Below the pieces are notes generated by a model. The model had not been told where the DNA came from and made no database searches. It saw only the letters and a program-made list of their open reading frames with translations. From Puteibacter caeruleilacunae (lineage in GTDB: Bacteria; Bacteroidota; Bacteroidia; Bacteroidales; Prolixibacteraceae), in NCBI GenBank assembly GCA_005217565.1, contig SJCO01000013.1, forward strand, positions 209,166 to 273,165: a stretch of 64,000 bases of DNA. Direction: 5' to 3'. Shown here in pieces: positions 45,679-55,301 of the stretch (its first letter is position 1; each line of letters starts with the position of its first letter). Both the position numbers and the translations under genes were made by a program.

Positions 45679-46191
45679 TTAGCTCACCCAAGAGAATTTC
45701 TCTTTTGCTTTTTCATAGGTAATAACAGTACTTCTAAGATGAAACAAGCGCTCATAGGCTTTAAACTTATTCTTATAACGATCTCTAATAAAATTCAAAT
45801 ACGTGCTTTGCGATTCATTAACATCAACAATCGATAAGAAAATCAACTTTGTCTCTTGAGGAATATTATAGCCAATACTCTGTCCTAATTCGGAACCTAA
45901 TTCTGTGGACAATTGATTGGCAAGAATCATCTGTAAACTATCAATTGATTTCTTTAACAAATTATCTATTAGCCCATTTGCAGTATCTGTATCATCAATA
46001 TGTCCACTCCTATAATCTTTCAATTCAATCAGAAAAAAAGCGTGATTCTCCTCATCAAACCAACATGCATCCATCTCTTTAAAAGAATGACCACATAACA
46101 TCTGATATGCACTAATATCCTGAAACCTGAACCATTTATTATTTGGAAAATCTAAGGTAATATTACTCTCTGTGAATCCCATTTTATTCAA
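45679..46191 (-). CDS. PD-(D/E)XK-like putative nuclease, partner of the AAA ATPase
   Basis: 170 residues, family not recognised. The sequence HSFKEMDACWFDEENHAFFL followed by IELKDY shows Asp41 and Glu56-x-Lys58, the order and spacing of a PD-(D/E)XK nuclease core (acid, about 15 residues, E-x-K on the next strand). The remainder is helical with one later strand (KLIFLSIVDVNE). Its start overlaps the ATPase end by eight bases on the same strand, so the two are one unit. A nuclease effector gated by the ATPase is inferred; structure modelling would test the fold. Confidence 0.6.
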   Translation of the reverse strand: MNKMGFTESNITLDFPNNKWFRFQDISAYQMLCGHSFKEMDACWFDEENHAFFLIELKDYRSGHIDDTDTANGLIDNLLKKSIDSLQMILANQLSTELGSELGQSIGYNIPQETKLIFLSIVDVNESQSTYLNFIRDRYKNKFKAYERLFHLRSTVITYEKAKEKFSWVS

Positions 46192-47236
46192 AATCTAAAT
46201 CAGTTTCCTGATCAAACATTTTCAAAGCCTCTTCAATAATTGAGTTATCAGGCAAACCTTCTTTTAGGTCTGCTACCTGATATGAAATTGTACTATCCTC
46301 TTCCTTAGTAAGCGATAGACACTTCATTGTTTCTTTTTCCCGACGAGCAATTATCGTGAGTTGTTTTATCATGAAGTAATTATGTGTTGATAAGAAAATC
46401 TGCACCCCAGCCTTACTCATACGGTATACTATTTCGCAAAGTTCTCTAATTGCATCGGGATGCAAATTAGAATCTGGTTCATCCATAAATAGCATACTTC
46501 CTTTATGCAATTGTCTATTTTGAATTAGCGTAGTTAGTATACCAATTTTTTTAACACCTTCCGCCGTTAAAGACATCGGAAACTCATGCTTTCCTTTCTT
46601 AAAAATAAACTCGATATCAACACCTTCTTTCTTTTGCTGAACCTCACCTTCAAATACCTTTTCGAGTGTTTGGTTAACTAATCCCAAATTCGAATCTATC
46701 TTCCCCTTCACTGTTGGTATTTTCAACACCTTTACCAAATCGTAATAAGTATCGTCAAACTCAGGTATAAAAAGGTTTTCTCTAGCAATCTCTATCGTTT
46801 TAAAAATAGATAACACTTCCTTCGCAGGAATAAAGAGTGCGTTAGTATCCTTCAGATATTCAATATCATTGGAAACATCTGAAATTTGTTCTTTAGCATA
46901 TTCCGAAAACGAAAAATATAAATTTTGATTGTCACAATAGGTCACGTCTACTGACAATTTTTCAGAAGCCCCTTTTCTGACCATTTTACCGATACCACTT
47001 TTCTTACTATTAAAAGAGCTAATCAGCTTATTCCCTAACACTTTCTTAAAAGACTCTGGAGCATGTTTTTGTTTCAATCCATATTCCTCAACAGACTTTA
47101 TTATAACATACAAGATTTTAAGAATACCTGTTTTGCCAGAATCATTTCCTCCAATCACAACGTTAATAGGAGCAAAACCACTTAACGAAAATTCTTTGAA
47201 GGCTTGAAAATTCTTTACAGTTATCTTATTTATCAT
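46184..47236 (-). CDS. AAA-family (RecF/SMC-like) ATPase of a two-gene cassette
   Basis: 350 residues. Walker A is GGNDSGKT (29-36) after the typical opening KITVKNFQAFKEFSL. Walker B with signature is MLFMDEPDSNLHPDA, and the His switch is LSTHNYFMIKQL. The insert between the halves is short. It belongs to the broad AAA_15/AAA_21 group that drives many two-gene defence modules. It is the first gene of the pair with the PD-(D/E)XK-like protein and lies about 100 bases downstream of the 3' end of ssrA, a favoured insertion point for mobile DNA. The specific system name cannot be given by eye. Confidence 0.85.
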   Translation of the reverse strand: MINKITVKNFQAFKEFSLSGFAPINVVIGGNDSGKTGILKILYVIIKSVEEYGLKQKHAPESFKKVLGNKLISSFNSKKSGIGKMVRKGASEKLSVDVTYCDNQNLYFSFSEYAKEQISDVSNDIEYLKDTNALFIPAKEVLSIFKTIEIARENLFIPEFDDTYYDLVKVLKIPTVKGKIDSNLGLVNQTLEKVFEGEVQQKKEGVDIEFIFKKGKHEFPMSLTAEGVKKIGILTTLIQNRQLHKGSMLFMDEPDSNLHPDAIRELCEIVYRMSKAGVQIFLSTHNYFMIKQLTIIARREKETMKCLSLTKEEDSTISYQVADLKEGLPDNSIIEEALKMFDQETDLDFE

Positions 47237-47279
47237 GATACTGGATGTTTAACGGTCTAATTTAATAAATATTCAAAAG

Positions 47280-47305
47280 AAAAATGGTTCAAAAGAACCA
47301 TTTTT
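47280..47305 (-). terminator. tmRNA terminator
   Basis: AAAAATGGTTC and GAACCATTTTT pair perfectly with a 4-base loop, about 35 bases beyond the tmRNA 3' end on the minus strand. The stem ends in T-rich sequence. Confidence 0.85.
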
Positions 47306-47337
47306 CACCTGTTTTATTAAACAATAAAAGAAAATTG

Positions 47338-47733
47338 TGGAGCTGGCGGGAGTCGAACCCGCGTCCAAACGAGGAAGCAATATGCTTTCTACATGCTTAG
47401 TTCTGACTTAATTTTCGAGATAAGACTGGATCAAAACCACCGATCATATCCTTAGCTCCTTAAATTTCGCCGAGACGGCAGAGCAACATCTCAACTAGCT
47501 TCGATTTTTTTGCACCGCACTATCGGACCGCTTCAAAGCAATAGCATCCGGGCGATGTCTTGTTCCCGCATCTAATGCAGGAATTAAGTGTAATCTACTA
47601 TAATTCGATTACGCAGCAAGAGCGTAGTTATTTTCGCCAATTAAAATTGTGAACATTAAGATTAGCGAGCCAATGAACAAAGCTCGGCATGCTTACACAC
47701 CTCTTCTACCCGCTGTCAAAACCAGTCAGCCCC
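47338..47733 (-). ncRNA. ssrA: Transfer-messenger RNA (tmRNA)
   Basis: Rescues stalled ribosomes by tagging the nascent protein. The 5' end GGGGCTGACTGG (47733 downward) pairs with the 3' end CAGCTCCA (down to 47338) to form the alanine-tRNA-like acceptor. The T-arm reads CGCGGGTTCGACTCCCGCC. CCA is not fully encoded after the discriminator A, so it would be added afterwards. The resume codon and tag lie at 47638-47609 and encode GENNYALAA and a stop, the usual Bacteroidota tag. About 396 bases with pseudoknot-like segments. Confidence 0.97.
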
Positions 47734-47747
47734 GAAAAAGGTGACCG

Positions 47748-47778
47748 CAAAGATAACAAAAACCTTTGCCCAATCAAA
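47748..47778 (-). promoter_or_regulatory. ssrA promoter TTTG-N19-TATCTTTG
   Basis: On the minus strand, TTTG (47778-47775) and TATCTTTG (47755-47748) have exactly 19 bases between them. This matches the Bacteroidota -33/-7 consensus and sits about 15 bases before the tmRNA 5' end. Confidence 0.85.
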
Positions 47779-47878
47779 GCTTACACTAGGTTATACGAGA
47801 AAAAGGGACGATAATTTACACAATGCTGACAGCAAATCACTGCAACTCAATCAATCATGGATGCTACGTAATTTTACC

Positions 47879-50218
47879 CTATTCATATCGTAATGCTTCA
47901 ACCGGATTCCTGGTAGCAGCTTTCCAACTTTGCCAACTTACGGTTAACAGGGCAATTCCTAATGCTAACACTCCTGACAAGGCGAAAATCCACCAACTTA
48001 GATCGGTTTTGTAAGCAAAGTTCTCCAGCCATTTATTCATAGCGTAAAAAGCAACCGGACATGCAATAACAAAGGCAATGGCAATCCAACGAATAAAGCT
48101 AATATTGAGCATGGTCAACACTTCTCTAATTCTAGCTCCATTAACCTTTCTAATACCAATCTCCTTTGTTTTTTTCTCAGCAATAAATTTACTTACACCA
48201 AGCAAACCAATACATGAAATGAAAATTGAAAGAAGAGCAATAATCAAGATCAATTTGCTAAACTTCTGATCCTGCTCATATAAAATACGCGTTGATTCAT
48301 TAAGGAATTTTACATCTATTGGCCAATTGGCCTCCAGCTCCTGCCAATCAGCCTTTAAGTTGGCCATACATTGTCCTACAGCAGCCATTGAACCATTGTT
48401 AATTTTTATATAGATATATCTCAACTCCTGAGGTTTCTTTTTTACAAAACCAAGTGGTGTAATAGGTAAATGCAGCGATCTAAAATTAAAATCTCTCACA
48501 ACTCCAATAACATCCCCCGTAGCATTGTCATACGAGGCAATTCGTGCATCCTGAATACTATCAATACCAAACGTACGTAAAGCTGTTTCATTAAAGATAT
48601 GATGCCTTTGTGTTTCCGACGCTTCTCCAAACAGACTTCCCTCAACCAATGGGATATTAAAAAACGAAAAGAAATTATCATCGACTTCTAAAGCAGTGTA
48701 TTTTACTCGCTTCGATTCACCATTTAGATCAAGCGTCATACCCCAATCTTGTTGCACATCACTAATAAGTCGCGATGCAAAAGTAATCTCACTTACATAG
48801 CTATAGTTCTCAATCTTGCTGGCAAATACCTCCGATTTTGATTTTACATCCCCTTTCATTTCAAGGCAAAGAATATTCTCCGATTGATAACCAGTATCTT
48901 TATTCTGAATGAACTGATTTTGTTTTACAATGGCAATTGTTGAAATAATCAATCCTATAGAAATGGCAAATTGAAATACAGATAATGTTCCTCTTAACTT
49001 ATTGCTGGCACCATATTTCCTATCGATTAACCAATGTGGAAAAACACCACAGATAAGTAGCGTTATCATTACAAACAGAAGCGAAAAAACAAGTGCTTTA
49101 GTGGTCAGAAAATCTGATAACAGAAGGTCTGTCCCAGCGAAGTATCCAAAGTAACGATAACTAAATACAACCATTACAACAGCAATACCTAGCGTAATTA
49201 GAATTGTCGGTAAAATCTCAAGGATATTAGCTTTTATTAGCATTCCTTTCGAAGCTCCCAAGCTCTTTTTTATGCTATTCAAACGACAAAGACGTTCTTG
49301 CTGGGCTGTGCTTAGATTTATAAAATTAATCCATCCTATAAATAATAAAAACAAGCCAATTATTCCTAACGTTAACAAGTTCGACTTCTTATTTGTCTTG
49401 AACATGCCCCAAAAATCAATATTCCCAAAATGCAAATCTGAAATATTTACAAAACTGTAGCTTTTAGCATCTTTCACAAACCAGTCGGGGGCATTTGCTT
49501 TCACTATGTCCGTTATCTTTTCCCCCATCACTTCAACATCGGCATTAGGAGTCAACTTACAAAACACAGTATAATTCTGACTCCCCCAATGCTGACTAGC
49601 CCTTTTATACCATTCGTGCTTTATGGCTTCTCTATTCAGATACCCCTTGAATTGAACAAGTGCATTGCGGTGCGGATTTTCAACCACTGCCCCAACTGTT
49701 AGATTCATTTTCCCGAAGAACTCTGAATCATACAAAATAGGCTGTCCTAAGGCATTTTCATCTCCAAAGAGTTTTTTGGCCAACTCCTGAGTAATTACAA
49801 TGCTTTCCTTTGCATCAAGTGCTGTACTTAAATCACCGTAAAGTACCTTGTTATTGAAAACATCAAAAAATGAATTATCCCCTATAAGTAAACCTTCAGC
49901 TTTAAATGTTTTCTCATTGATTTTAAAATACGAATCCCCCCATTGACTGTGAAAAGCCACAGAGTGTTCCAGTCCAGGCAAATTATTCTTAATGGTTTCA
50001 TGAGCCTTTATTGAATGGGTTGCTCCATACGAACAATCGAGCAGATATAAGTTCTTTGAATTAGGATCAGTCTTACCTATCTCAAATTCACTGAATATAT
50101 AGCTTGTTAAAATTACAGCAGAAGCAATACCTATAGCCAATCCAAAAATATTCAACCACTTTATAGTGTCTCGCTTGACAAGTTGTCTGATTGCTGGCTT
50201 CAAAGATTGTAATATCAT
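47879..50218 (-). CDS. ABC transporter permease, MacB/FtsX type
   Basis: 779 residues. The first membrane segment at about 20-42 is followed by a large periplasmic MacB_PCD domain, then three membrane segments near residues 285-405. A second membrane segment (about 428-450) opens a second periplasmic domain, and three final membrane segments follow (about 665-770). The last FtsX motif is KTKEIGIRKVNGARIREVL and the end NPVEALRYE. This is the double-FtsX layout of Bacteroidota MacB-like permeases, which move lipids, peptides or antimicrobials and usually depend on a separate ATPase. No ATPase gene is adjacent here. It is a single gene upstream of ssrA. Confidence 0.9.
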   Translation of the reverse strand: MILQSLKPAIRQLVKRDTIKWLNIFGLAIGIASAVILTSYIFSEFEIGKTDPNSKNLYLLDCSYGATHSIKAHETIKNNLPGLEHSVAFHSQWGDSYFKINEKTFKAEGLLIGDNSFFDVFNNKVLYGDLSTALDAKESIVITQELAKKLFGDENALGQPILYDSEFFGKMNLTVGAVVENPHRNALVQFKGYLNREAIKHEWYKRASQHWGSQNYTVFCKLTPNADVEVMGEKITDIVKANAPDWFVKDAKSYSFVNISDLHFGNIDFWGMFKTNKKSNLLTLGIIGLFLLFIGWINFINLSTAQQERLCRLNSIKKSLGASKGMLIKANILEILPTILITLGIAVVMVVFSYRYFGYFAGTDLLLSDFLTTKALVFSLLFVMITLLICGVFPHWLIDRKYGASNKLRGTLSVFQFAISIGLIISTIAIVKQNQFIQNKDTGYQSENILCLEMKGDVKSKSEVFASKIENYSYVSEITFASRLISDVQQDWGMTLDLNGESKRVKYTALEVDDNFFSFFNIPLVEGSLFGEASETQRHHIFNETALRTFGIDSIQDARIASYDNATGDVIGVVRDFNFRSLHLPITPLGFVKKKPQELRYIYIKINNGSMAAVGQCMANLKADWQELEANWPIDVKFLNESTRILYEQDQKFSKLILIIALLSIFISCIGLLGVSKFIAEKKTKEIGIRKVNGARIREVLTMLNISFIRWIAIAFVIACPVAFYAMNKWLENFAYKTDLSWWIFALSGVLALGIALLTVSWQSWKAATRNPVEALRYE

Positions 50219-50639
50219 TGTTCAATTTTTTTATTCCTAAACAGCACTGCACATTACATTACCTAAAACATGCCAAAACTCCAACCCCTTATCTTTCTTT
50301 CACTTACAACCACACCTAATCTCATTCGATGTTTAAATAGTTGACAGGATTTGTAAAATAATTTTACAGAAATATTAGGAGGTGAATATAAAATCTATTC
50401 ATCTAATAATCCAAGAATCTTCTAAAATAAACCTTTGCCTAAAACGATCGTCTAAGTAAAAAACAAAAAATAACTTTCTCGCATACGCGAGGCCAAAGCA
50501 GAAAATCCAAAAAAACCAGATGAAACGAACATGAATTTTCATCATCCGAAAATACACACATGCGGAAGATTAAAATTTATGTGAGTTCCTGAATGTATTC
50601 AAATTTTTTGAACATTCAGAATCAAAAAATTTTAAACAG
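50219..50639. other. Intergenic region with imperfect inverted repeat at 50589-50619
   Basis: 421 bases between divergent genes. CTGAATG (50589-50595) pairs with CATTCAG (50613-50619), with TTCAA/TTGAA inside the loop, about 20-50 bases before the serine hydrolase start. It could be an operator or a leader hairpin. I see no gene in the rest. Confidence 0.4.
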
Positions 50640-51941
50640 ATGAAACACCTTTGTGCAATAATTATACTTACAGCGTTTGCATTAACAGCAAAAGCACAAC
50701 TATATTTCCCCCCTAAAACATCCTCCACATGGGATACCATTTCACCAGCTGCCTTAGGATGGTGTGAAAGCAAAATTGACAGCCTATACAGCTTTCTTGA
50801 AGCAGAGAACACCAAAGCATTCATCCTATTAAAAGATGGCAAAATAGTGCTTGAGGAGTACTTTAACGGCCATTCTGCAACATCCAATTGGTATTGGGCA
50901 TCGGCAGGAAAAACACTCACAGCTTTTATGGTGGGCATGGCACAACAAGAACAATTTTTAAAGATTACCGATACCACCTCAACATACCTCGGAAAAGGAT
51001 GGACCGCCTGCACTCCTGCCCAGGAAGAAAAGATCACCATATGGCATCAGCTAACCATGACTACCGGTCTCAACGATGATGTTACCGATCATCACTGCAC
51101 ACTCGATACCTGCCTACAGTACCTTGCCGATGCTGGCACCAGGTGGGCCTATCACAATGCTCCCTACACCCTGTTAGGAGATGTCATAGCCAAGGCAACC
51201 GGAAAGACGCTGAACCAATATACAACACAACAACTGCTGACCACCATCGGGATGAATGGTCTTTACATCAACAACGGATACAACAATGTATTCTACAGTA
51301 ACGCTCGAAGCATGGCTCGCTTTGGCTTACTCATCCTCAATAAGGGGAACTGGAATGGCAACCAGATCTTAACAGATACCGAGTACTTTGATGATATGGT
51401 TAACACCTCGCAAAATATCAATGAGTCCTACGGTTACCTCTGGTGGTTGAATGGAAAAGATAGTCACATGATCCCTCAAACACGCAAGATTTACAATGGC
51501 AGTATGGCCCCCAATGCTCCTGATGATATGATTGCCGCATTAGGTAAAAACGGTCAGTTTATCAATGTTGTTCCGTCGCAGAATATGGTGTGGATAAGAA
51601 TGGGCAATAAGCCCGAAAACTCAACAGTATCGCTTACTTTAAACAACGACATATGGGGCTATATCAACGAATTAAATTGTGATCCGTTATCCAGTTTCCC
51701 CATAGAGTTAAACAATCAGGAAATACAAGTCTACCCTAATCCTGTCAGCAACGATGTCATCATTAAACATTACCATCACAACTCAGCCATTGCGTATAAA
51801 CTGTTTAACAATGCCGGACAACTACTCAAAAGAGGAACATCCTACGGCAGAATAAACCTGTCGCAATACAAAGCCGGCCCCTATTATATCACGCTATGCG
51901 ATGGCAATTCAACGAAAACCATTAAGGTGATAAAGGAATAA
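50640..51941 (+). CDS. Secreted serine hydrolase (beta-lactamase class C fold) with T9SS sorting tail
   Basis: 433 residues. A signal peptide (MKHLCAIIILTAFALTAKAQ) precedes a class C beta-lactamase/esterase domain: catalytic Ser-x-x-Lys in WASAGKTLTAF, the Tyr-x-Asn box in YHNAPYTLLGDVI, and a late box near MIAALGKNGQFIN. The C-terminal ~75 residues (VYPNPVSNDVIIKH ... GPYYITLCDGNSTKTIKVIKE in pieces) are a type A sorting domain of the type IX secretion system, so the enzyme is exported across the outer membrane. It may be a D-amino-acid peptidase or esterase; the substrate is unknown. Beta-lactam resistance should not be assumed. Confidence 0.88.
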   Translation: MKHLCAIIILTAFALTAKAQLYFPPKTSSTWDTISPAALGWCESKIDSLYSFLEAENTKAFILLKDGKIVLEEYFNGHSATSNWYWASAGKTLTAFMVGMAQQEQFLKITDTTSTYLGKGWTACTPAQEEKITIWHQLTMTTGLNDDVTDHHCTLDTCLQYLADAGTRWAYHNAPYTLLGDVIAKATGKTLNQYTTQQLLTTIGMNGLYINNGYNNVFYSNARSMARFGLLILNKGNWNGNQILTDTEYFDDMVNTSQNINESYGYLWWLNGKDSHMIPQTRKIYNGSMAPNAPDDMIAALGKNGQFINVVPSQNMVWIRMGNKPENSTVSLTLNNDIWGYINELNCDPLSSFPIELNNQEIQVYPNPVSNDVIIKHYHHNSAIAYKLFNNAGQLLKRGTSYGRINLSQYKAGPYYITLCDGNSTKTIKVIKE

Positions 51942-52069
51942 GAATCTAGTTCACAGCATCAAGCTTAACGCTAAACTTCTCCTTATGAAAAATCACTTCA
52001 CGTTTCTAAATCCATCGAGAAGTGCTATTAATATGCCAAATTGAACAAGCCACAACATTAAACTAAGAC

Positions 52070-52099
52070 TTTATTTTTTAAGAAAAACCCGTATCTTTG
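52070..52099 (+). promoter_or_regulatory. Promoter TTTA-N18-TATCTTTG for the outer-membrane receptor gene
   Basis: TATCTTTG (52092-52099) is an exact -7 box and TTTA (52070-52073) a near -33 box. It lies 174 bases before the start codon in a 331-base spacer (51942-52272) with no other feature. Confidence 0.5.
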
Positions 52100-52272
52100 G
52101 GCAACCAGATCGAAAAGCTATAAATACCTATAAATTAACAATTCACTTCATGTACCGCAATACATAAAATCATCAGCACCCTATTAACCTTAATTAACTT
52201 TGGTTAACGTAAAGAATACCAATAACTATTCAAAGCAAAACTATCTTTGATCCAAAATCAAGAAACAACAAC

Positions 52273-54975
52273 ATGTACAGAATTATATCAGCACTATTTT
52301 TTCTCCTCATAGGATTATCTGCCCTTGCACAAAAAACATATACACTAAAAGGTAAAGTATTAGATGCTCAGGATGACGCTTCTTTACCAGGAGCCACAAT
52401 TCTATTAATTAGTAAGGCCGACTCCCTTAAGCAATCCGGTACCATCACTAACCAATCGGGCGACTTCAACATTGATATGAAGCCTGGGGAATATAATTTT
52501 CAAGTCTCGTTTCTTGGTTACAAGTCCATTAAGAAATCAGTTACAGTCGACAAATCAGCCATTGATTTAGGACAGTTTAAACTATCAGAAAATACCGAAG
52601 TTTTACAGGCAGTTAACGTTACCGAAAAAATGCCTCCTACAAAGTTAAAGGGCGATACTACCGTATATAATCCCAATGCATTTAAAGTTAATCCTGACGC
52701 TACTACCGGAGAACTATTGGCTAAAATGCCAGGTTTCGATAAAGTAGATGGCAAACTGGTGGTAGAAGGACAAAAAGTTGCAGAGATACTGGTCGATGGA
52801 AAAAAGTTTTTCGGCAACAACATGAATCAAGCTCTTAGAGTCATCCCAAGCGATGTGGTTAAAAATATTGAGGTATACGAATACAAAGACGACGAGGAGA
52901 AGTTTACTGGCTTCAAGAAGGCTGAGGAAGATAAAAAGACAATCAACATCGTCACCAAGAAGAAGAAAAATAAGCGACTTGTCTTTGGAGATGTGGCTGC
53001 AGGTTATGGAAAAGACAACCGCTATGGATTTGTTGGAAGTGTCAATAGCTTCTCCGACAATAATAAGGTAACAATTACCGCAGCATCAAAGGATGTTAAT
53101 GCGCCGCTAAAGCTCAATAACCGAGGATTTGGTAGAACCAGTATCAGTGGGAATGAAATTCAGGATGATTCGTTTGGTTTCAACGTGGTCAACTCTAAGA
53201 ACGAAAACAGCATTGTTACCAGTTATCGGTACTCCAACCGCGAATCCACCAACACGAGTAAAACAGTAAAAACCTACATTACCGATGTACTGGCAGGTCA
53301 GGTTCAAAATTCATCGAGTAAATCAAATAGCGATAACGACAGCCACCGTGTCAGTCTGCGTGCATCATTAAAGTCGAACAAGAAGTACAGACTGACGACC
53401 AATACCAGTTTCTCAATATCTGATGGAGAATCAAGCTCACATTCAACCATGGATACCTACCTTGAAGACGATCCTTTAAACTCGAATTTCAACCGTAAAT
53501 CCTCTGAAAGAAATAGCAACAACATCAATCAGAATATTTACTACTCACGAAAACTCAATGATAAAGGACGATCATTAAGTATTAATGGAGGTATTAGCTA
53601 TTCAAAAAGTGAATCCGATGGGAAACAGAGATCAGAAACAGTGAAAGAGGATAATGTAGTAAGTCAGAGTATCGACCGAATATCTGATTCAGAAACCAAA
53701 AGAACAGGTATGAATGGAGGTCTATCATTTAGTGAACGCATAGGCGAAAAAGGTCATGCCAGCTGTGGCTACACTTATAGTTACAGCAATTCAAGCGCTG
53801 ATAAACTAGGATACAACTTTAACGAAGAAGCGAATGCATATACCGATCTAGATGAACTAACAACCAACAAATTTGAGAACTCTACGATTAGAAATTCAGG
53901 AAGAGTGGCATATAACTACAGTGGGAAAAAACATGGTGTACGCGTAGGAGCCAGTTTTGATTTCACAACGCTAAAAAATGAAGAATCATTTCCTAAGCAA
54001 ACCGACATGGAAGAAGATTTCTTCTCCTTTAGGCCATATGCGAGATACTCATTAAACATGGAGAATCACAAACGCATAAATGTAAACTACTCGTCGAGAA
54101 CATCAACACCCTCGCTTCGCGATTTACAAGAGATCGTTGACGTTTCAAACCCGATGAATATCTCAACAGGTAATGCTGATTTGAAACAATCACGATCGCA
54201 CTCTTTTTCGGCCTATTACTCGGCATCGAATACCGAAAAGGCCACACACCTATCGTTTAGTGCATCGGCATCTACAACCAACAACACAGTAGGACGAAGA
54301 ACTATCATAGCAACCAAGGATACCACAATTAATGACTTATATTTTCTTCCTGCGGGAGGACATTTCTCGGAACCTGTAAACCTCGATGGTCGTTACTCTT
54401 TAAACTCAAGAGTCACCTACAGTTTCCCTGTTGAAAAGTTAAAGTCGAAGCTGAACATCAATACCGGAGGAGGCTTCTCTCACAATCCAACTTTTGTAAA
54501 TGGGAAAAAAGCCTACACCGATTCATGGAACCTAAATCATCGCATGACACTTAGTTCTAACATCAGTGAAAAGGTAGACTTTACTTTCTCCACCTCCACC
54601 AATTACCGACAATCAAAAAATACATCGACTTCCGGTTCGGAATACGTTTCGCAATACACTGCCTTAAACATGTATTACAATTTTTATAAAAACGTAGCCT
54701 TCAGAACCAATGCCAGCAACAATTACCAGAACAACTTCACCACGAATAATGAAGATAGTTTCTGGCACCTAAACCTTGGCCTGTCGACCAAAGTATTCAA
54801 CAACAAGCGTGGAGAGCTATCATGTACAGCTTATGACGTATTAGGCAAAGACGATCAAAGGTCTCATATCGTAAGAGATCTTTATACTGCCGACTACTAC
54901 CGAAACAAGCTTACTAAATTCTATATTTTCACCTTCAGCTATAAGTTGAGAAACAGCAAAGGAAAAAAGGCGTAG
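52273..54975 (+). CDS. Outer-membrane beta-barrel receptor (TonB-dependent receptor-like)
   Basis: 900 residues. The signal peptide (MYRIISALFFLLIGLSALAQ) is followed by a carboxypeptidase-regulatory-like domain (GKVLDAQDDASLPGATILL). The plug region has NATTGELLAKMPGF-like DATTGELLAKMPGFDKVDG, LVDGKKFFG and VEVYEYK-like sequence, then a barrel rich in Ser/Thr/Asn repeats ending FTFSYKLRNSKGKKA. This is the OMP_b-brl_3 subgroup of receptors, usually without a SusD partner; none is seen here. The ligand is unknown. It stands alone between the serine hydrolase and the glycosidase gene. Confidence 0.88.
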   Translation: MYRIISALFFLLIGLSALAQKTYTLKGKVLDAQDDASLPGATILLISKADSLKQSGTITNQSGDFNIDMKPGEYNFQVSFLGYKSIKKSVTVDKSAIDLGQFKLSENTEVLQAVNVTEKMPPTKLKGDTTVYNPNAFKVNPDATTGELLAKMPGFDKVDGKLVVEGQKVAEILVDGKKFFGNNMNQALRVIPSDVVKNIEVYEYKDDEEKFTGFKKAEEDKKTINIVTKKKKNKRLVFGDVAAGYGKDNRYGFVGSVNSFSDNNKVTITAASKDVNAPLKLNNRGFGRTSISGNEIQDDSFGFNVVNSKNENSIVTSYRYSNRESTNTSKTVKTYITDVLAGQVQNSSSKSNSDNDSHRVSLRASLKSNKKYRLTTNTSFSISDGESSSHSTMDTYLEDDPLNSNFNRKSSERNSNNINQNIYYSRKLNDKGRSLSINGGISYSKSESDGKQRSETVKEDNVVSQSIDRISDSETKRTGMNGGLSFSERIGEKGHASCGYTYSYSNSSADKLGYNFNEEANAYTDLDELTTNKFENSTIRNSGRVAYNYSGKKHGVRVGASFDFTTLKNEESFPKQTDMEEDFFSFRPYARYSLNMENHKRINVNYSSRTSTPSLRDLQEIVDVSNPMNISTGNADLKQSRSHSFSAYYSASNTEKATHLSFSASASTTNNTVGRRTIIATKDTTINDLYFLPAGGHFSEPVNLDGRYSLNSRVTYSFPVEKLKSKLNINTGGGFSHNPTFVNGKKAYTDSWNLNHRMTLSSNISEKVDFTFSTSTNYRQSKNTSTSGSEYVSQYTALNMYYNFYKNVAFRTNASNNYQNNFTTNNEDSFWHLNLGLSTKVFNNKRGELSCTAYDVLGKDDQRSHIVRDLYTADYYRNKLTKFYIFTFSYKLRNSKGKKA

Positions 54976-55072
54976 AGCGTTTCTTTGAAATACACTCAAC
55001 TTTTCTGACTGTCATTCATTTCTCTTCCAGTGATAGCCATATTACGGACAAGGCAAACATCGAAATACCAAA

Positions 55073-55112
55073 ACTCCTCTTGCACCTGAAACAAAGGTGA
55101 TTAAAGAGGAGT
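55073..55112. promoter_or_regulatory. Long hairpin in the spacer before the glycosidase
   Basis: ACTCCTCTT (55073-55081) pairs with AAGAGGAGT (55104-55112), with an inner stem CACCT/AGGTG. It could be the terminator of the receptor gene (137 bases downstream of its start of tail) or a leader structure; no T-run follows. The remaining spacer (54976-55301) shows nothing else. Confidence 0.45.
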
Positions 55113-55301
55113 ATAACAACCGTAAGATTGGAAGACACCAAGAGGTTAAAACCTAATTTCTAAGCTGAAATACGGTTTCTTCTCAAAAAAGCTATAAATT
55201 AGTGAATCGTTTTAGCACAGATTCAAAATCACCTCTCTCAGAGCAATTGATTTCGGATAACAGTGCAAAAGACCAACACAAATCACTAAATGGAATAAGA
55301 A

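Noticed and set aside
50570..51040. 156-codon minus-strand ORF opposite the serine hydrolase
   Set aside because: Antisense shadow of a clear enzyme gene; no domain.
50640..51941. Antibiotic-resistance beta-lactamase
   Set aside because: The Ser-x-x-Lys fold is shared with many esterases and peptidases, and the T9SS tail and low motif agreement do not support a resistance call.
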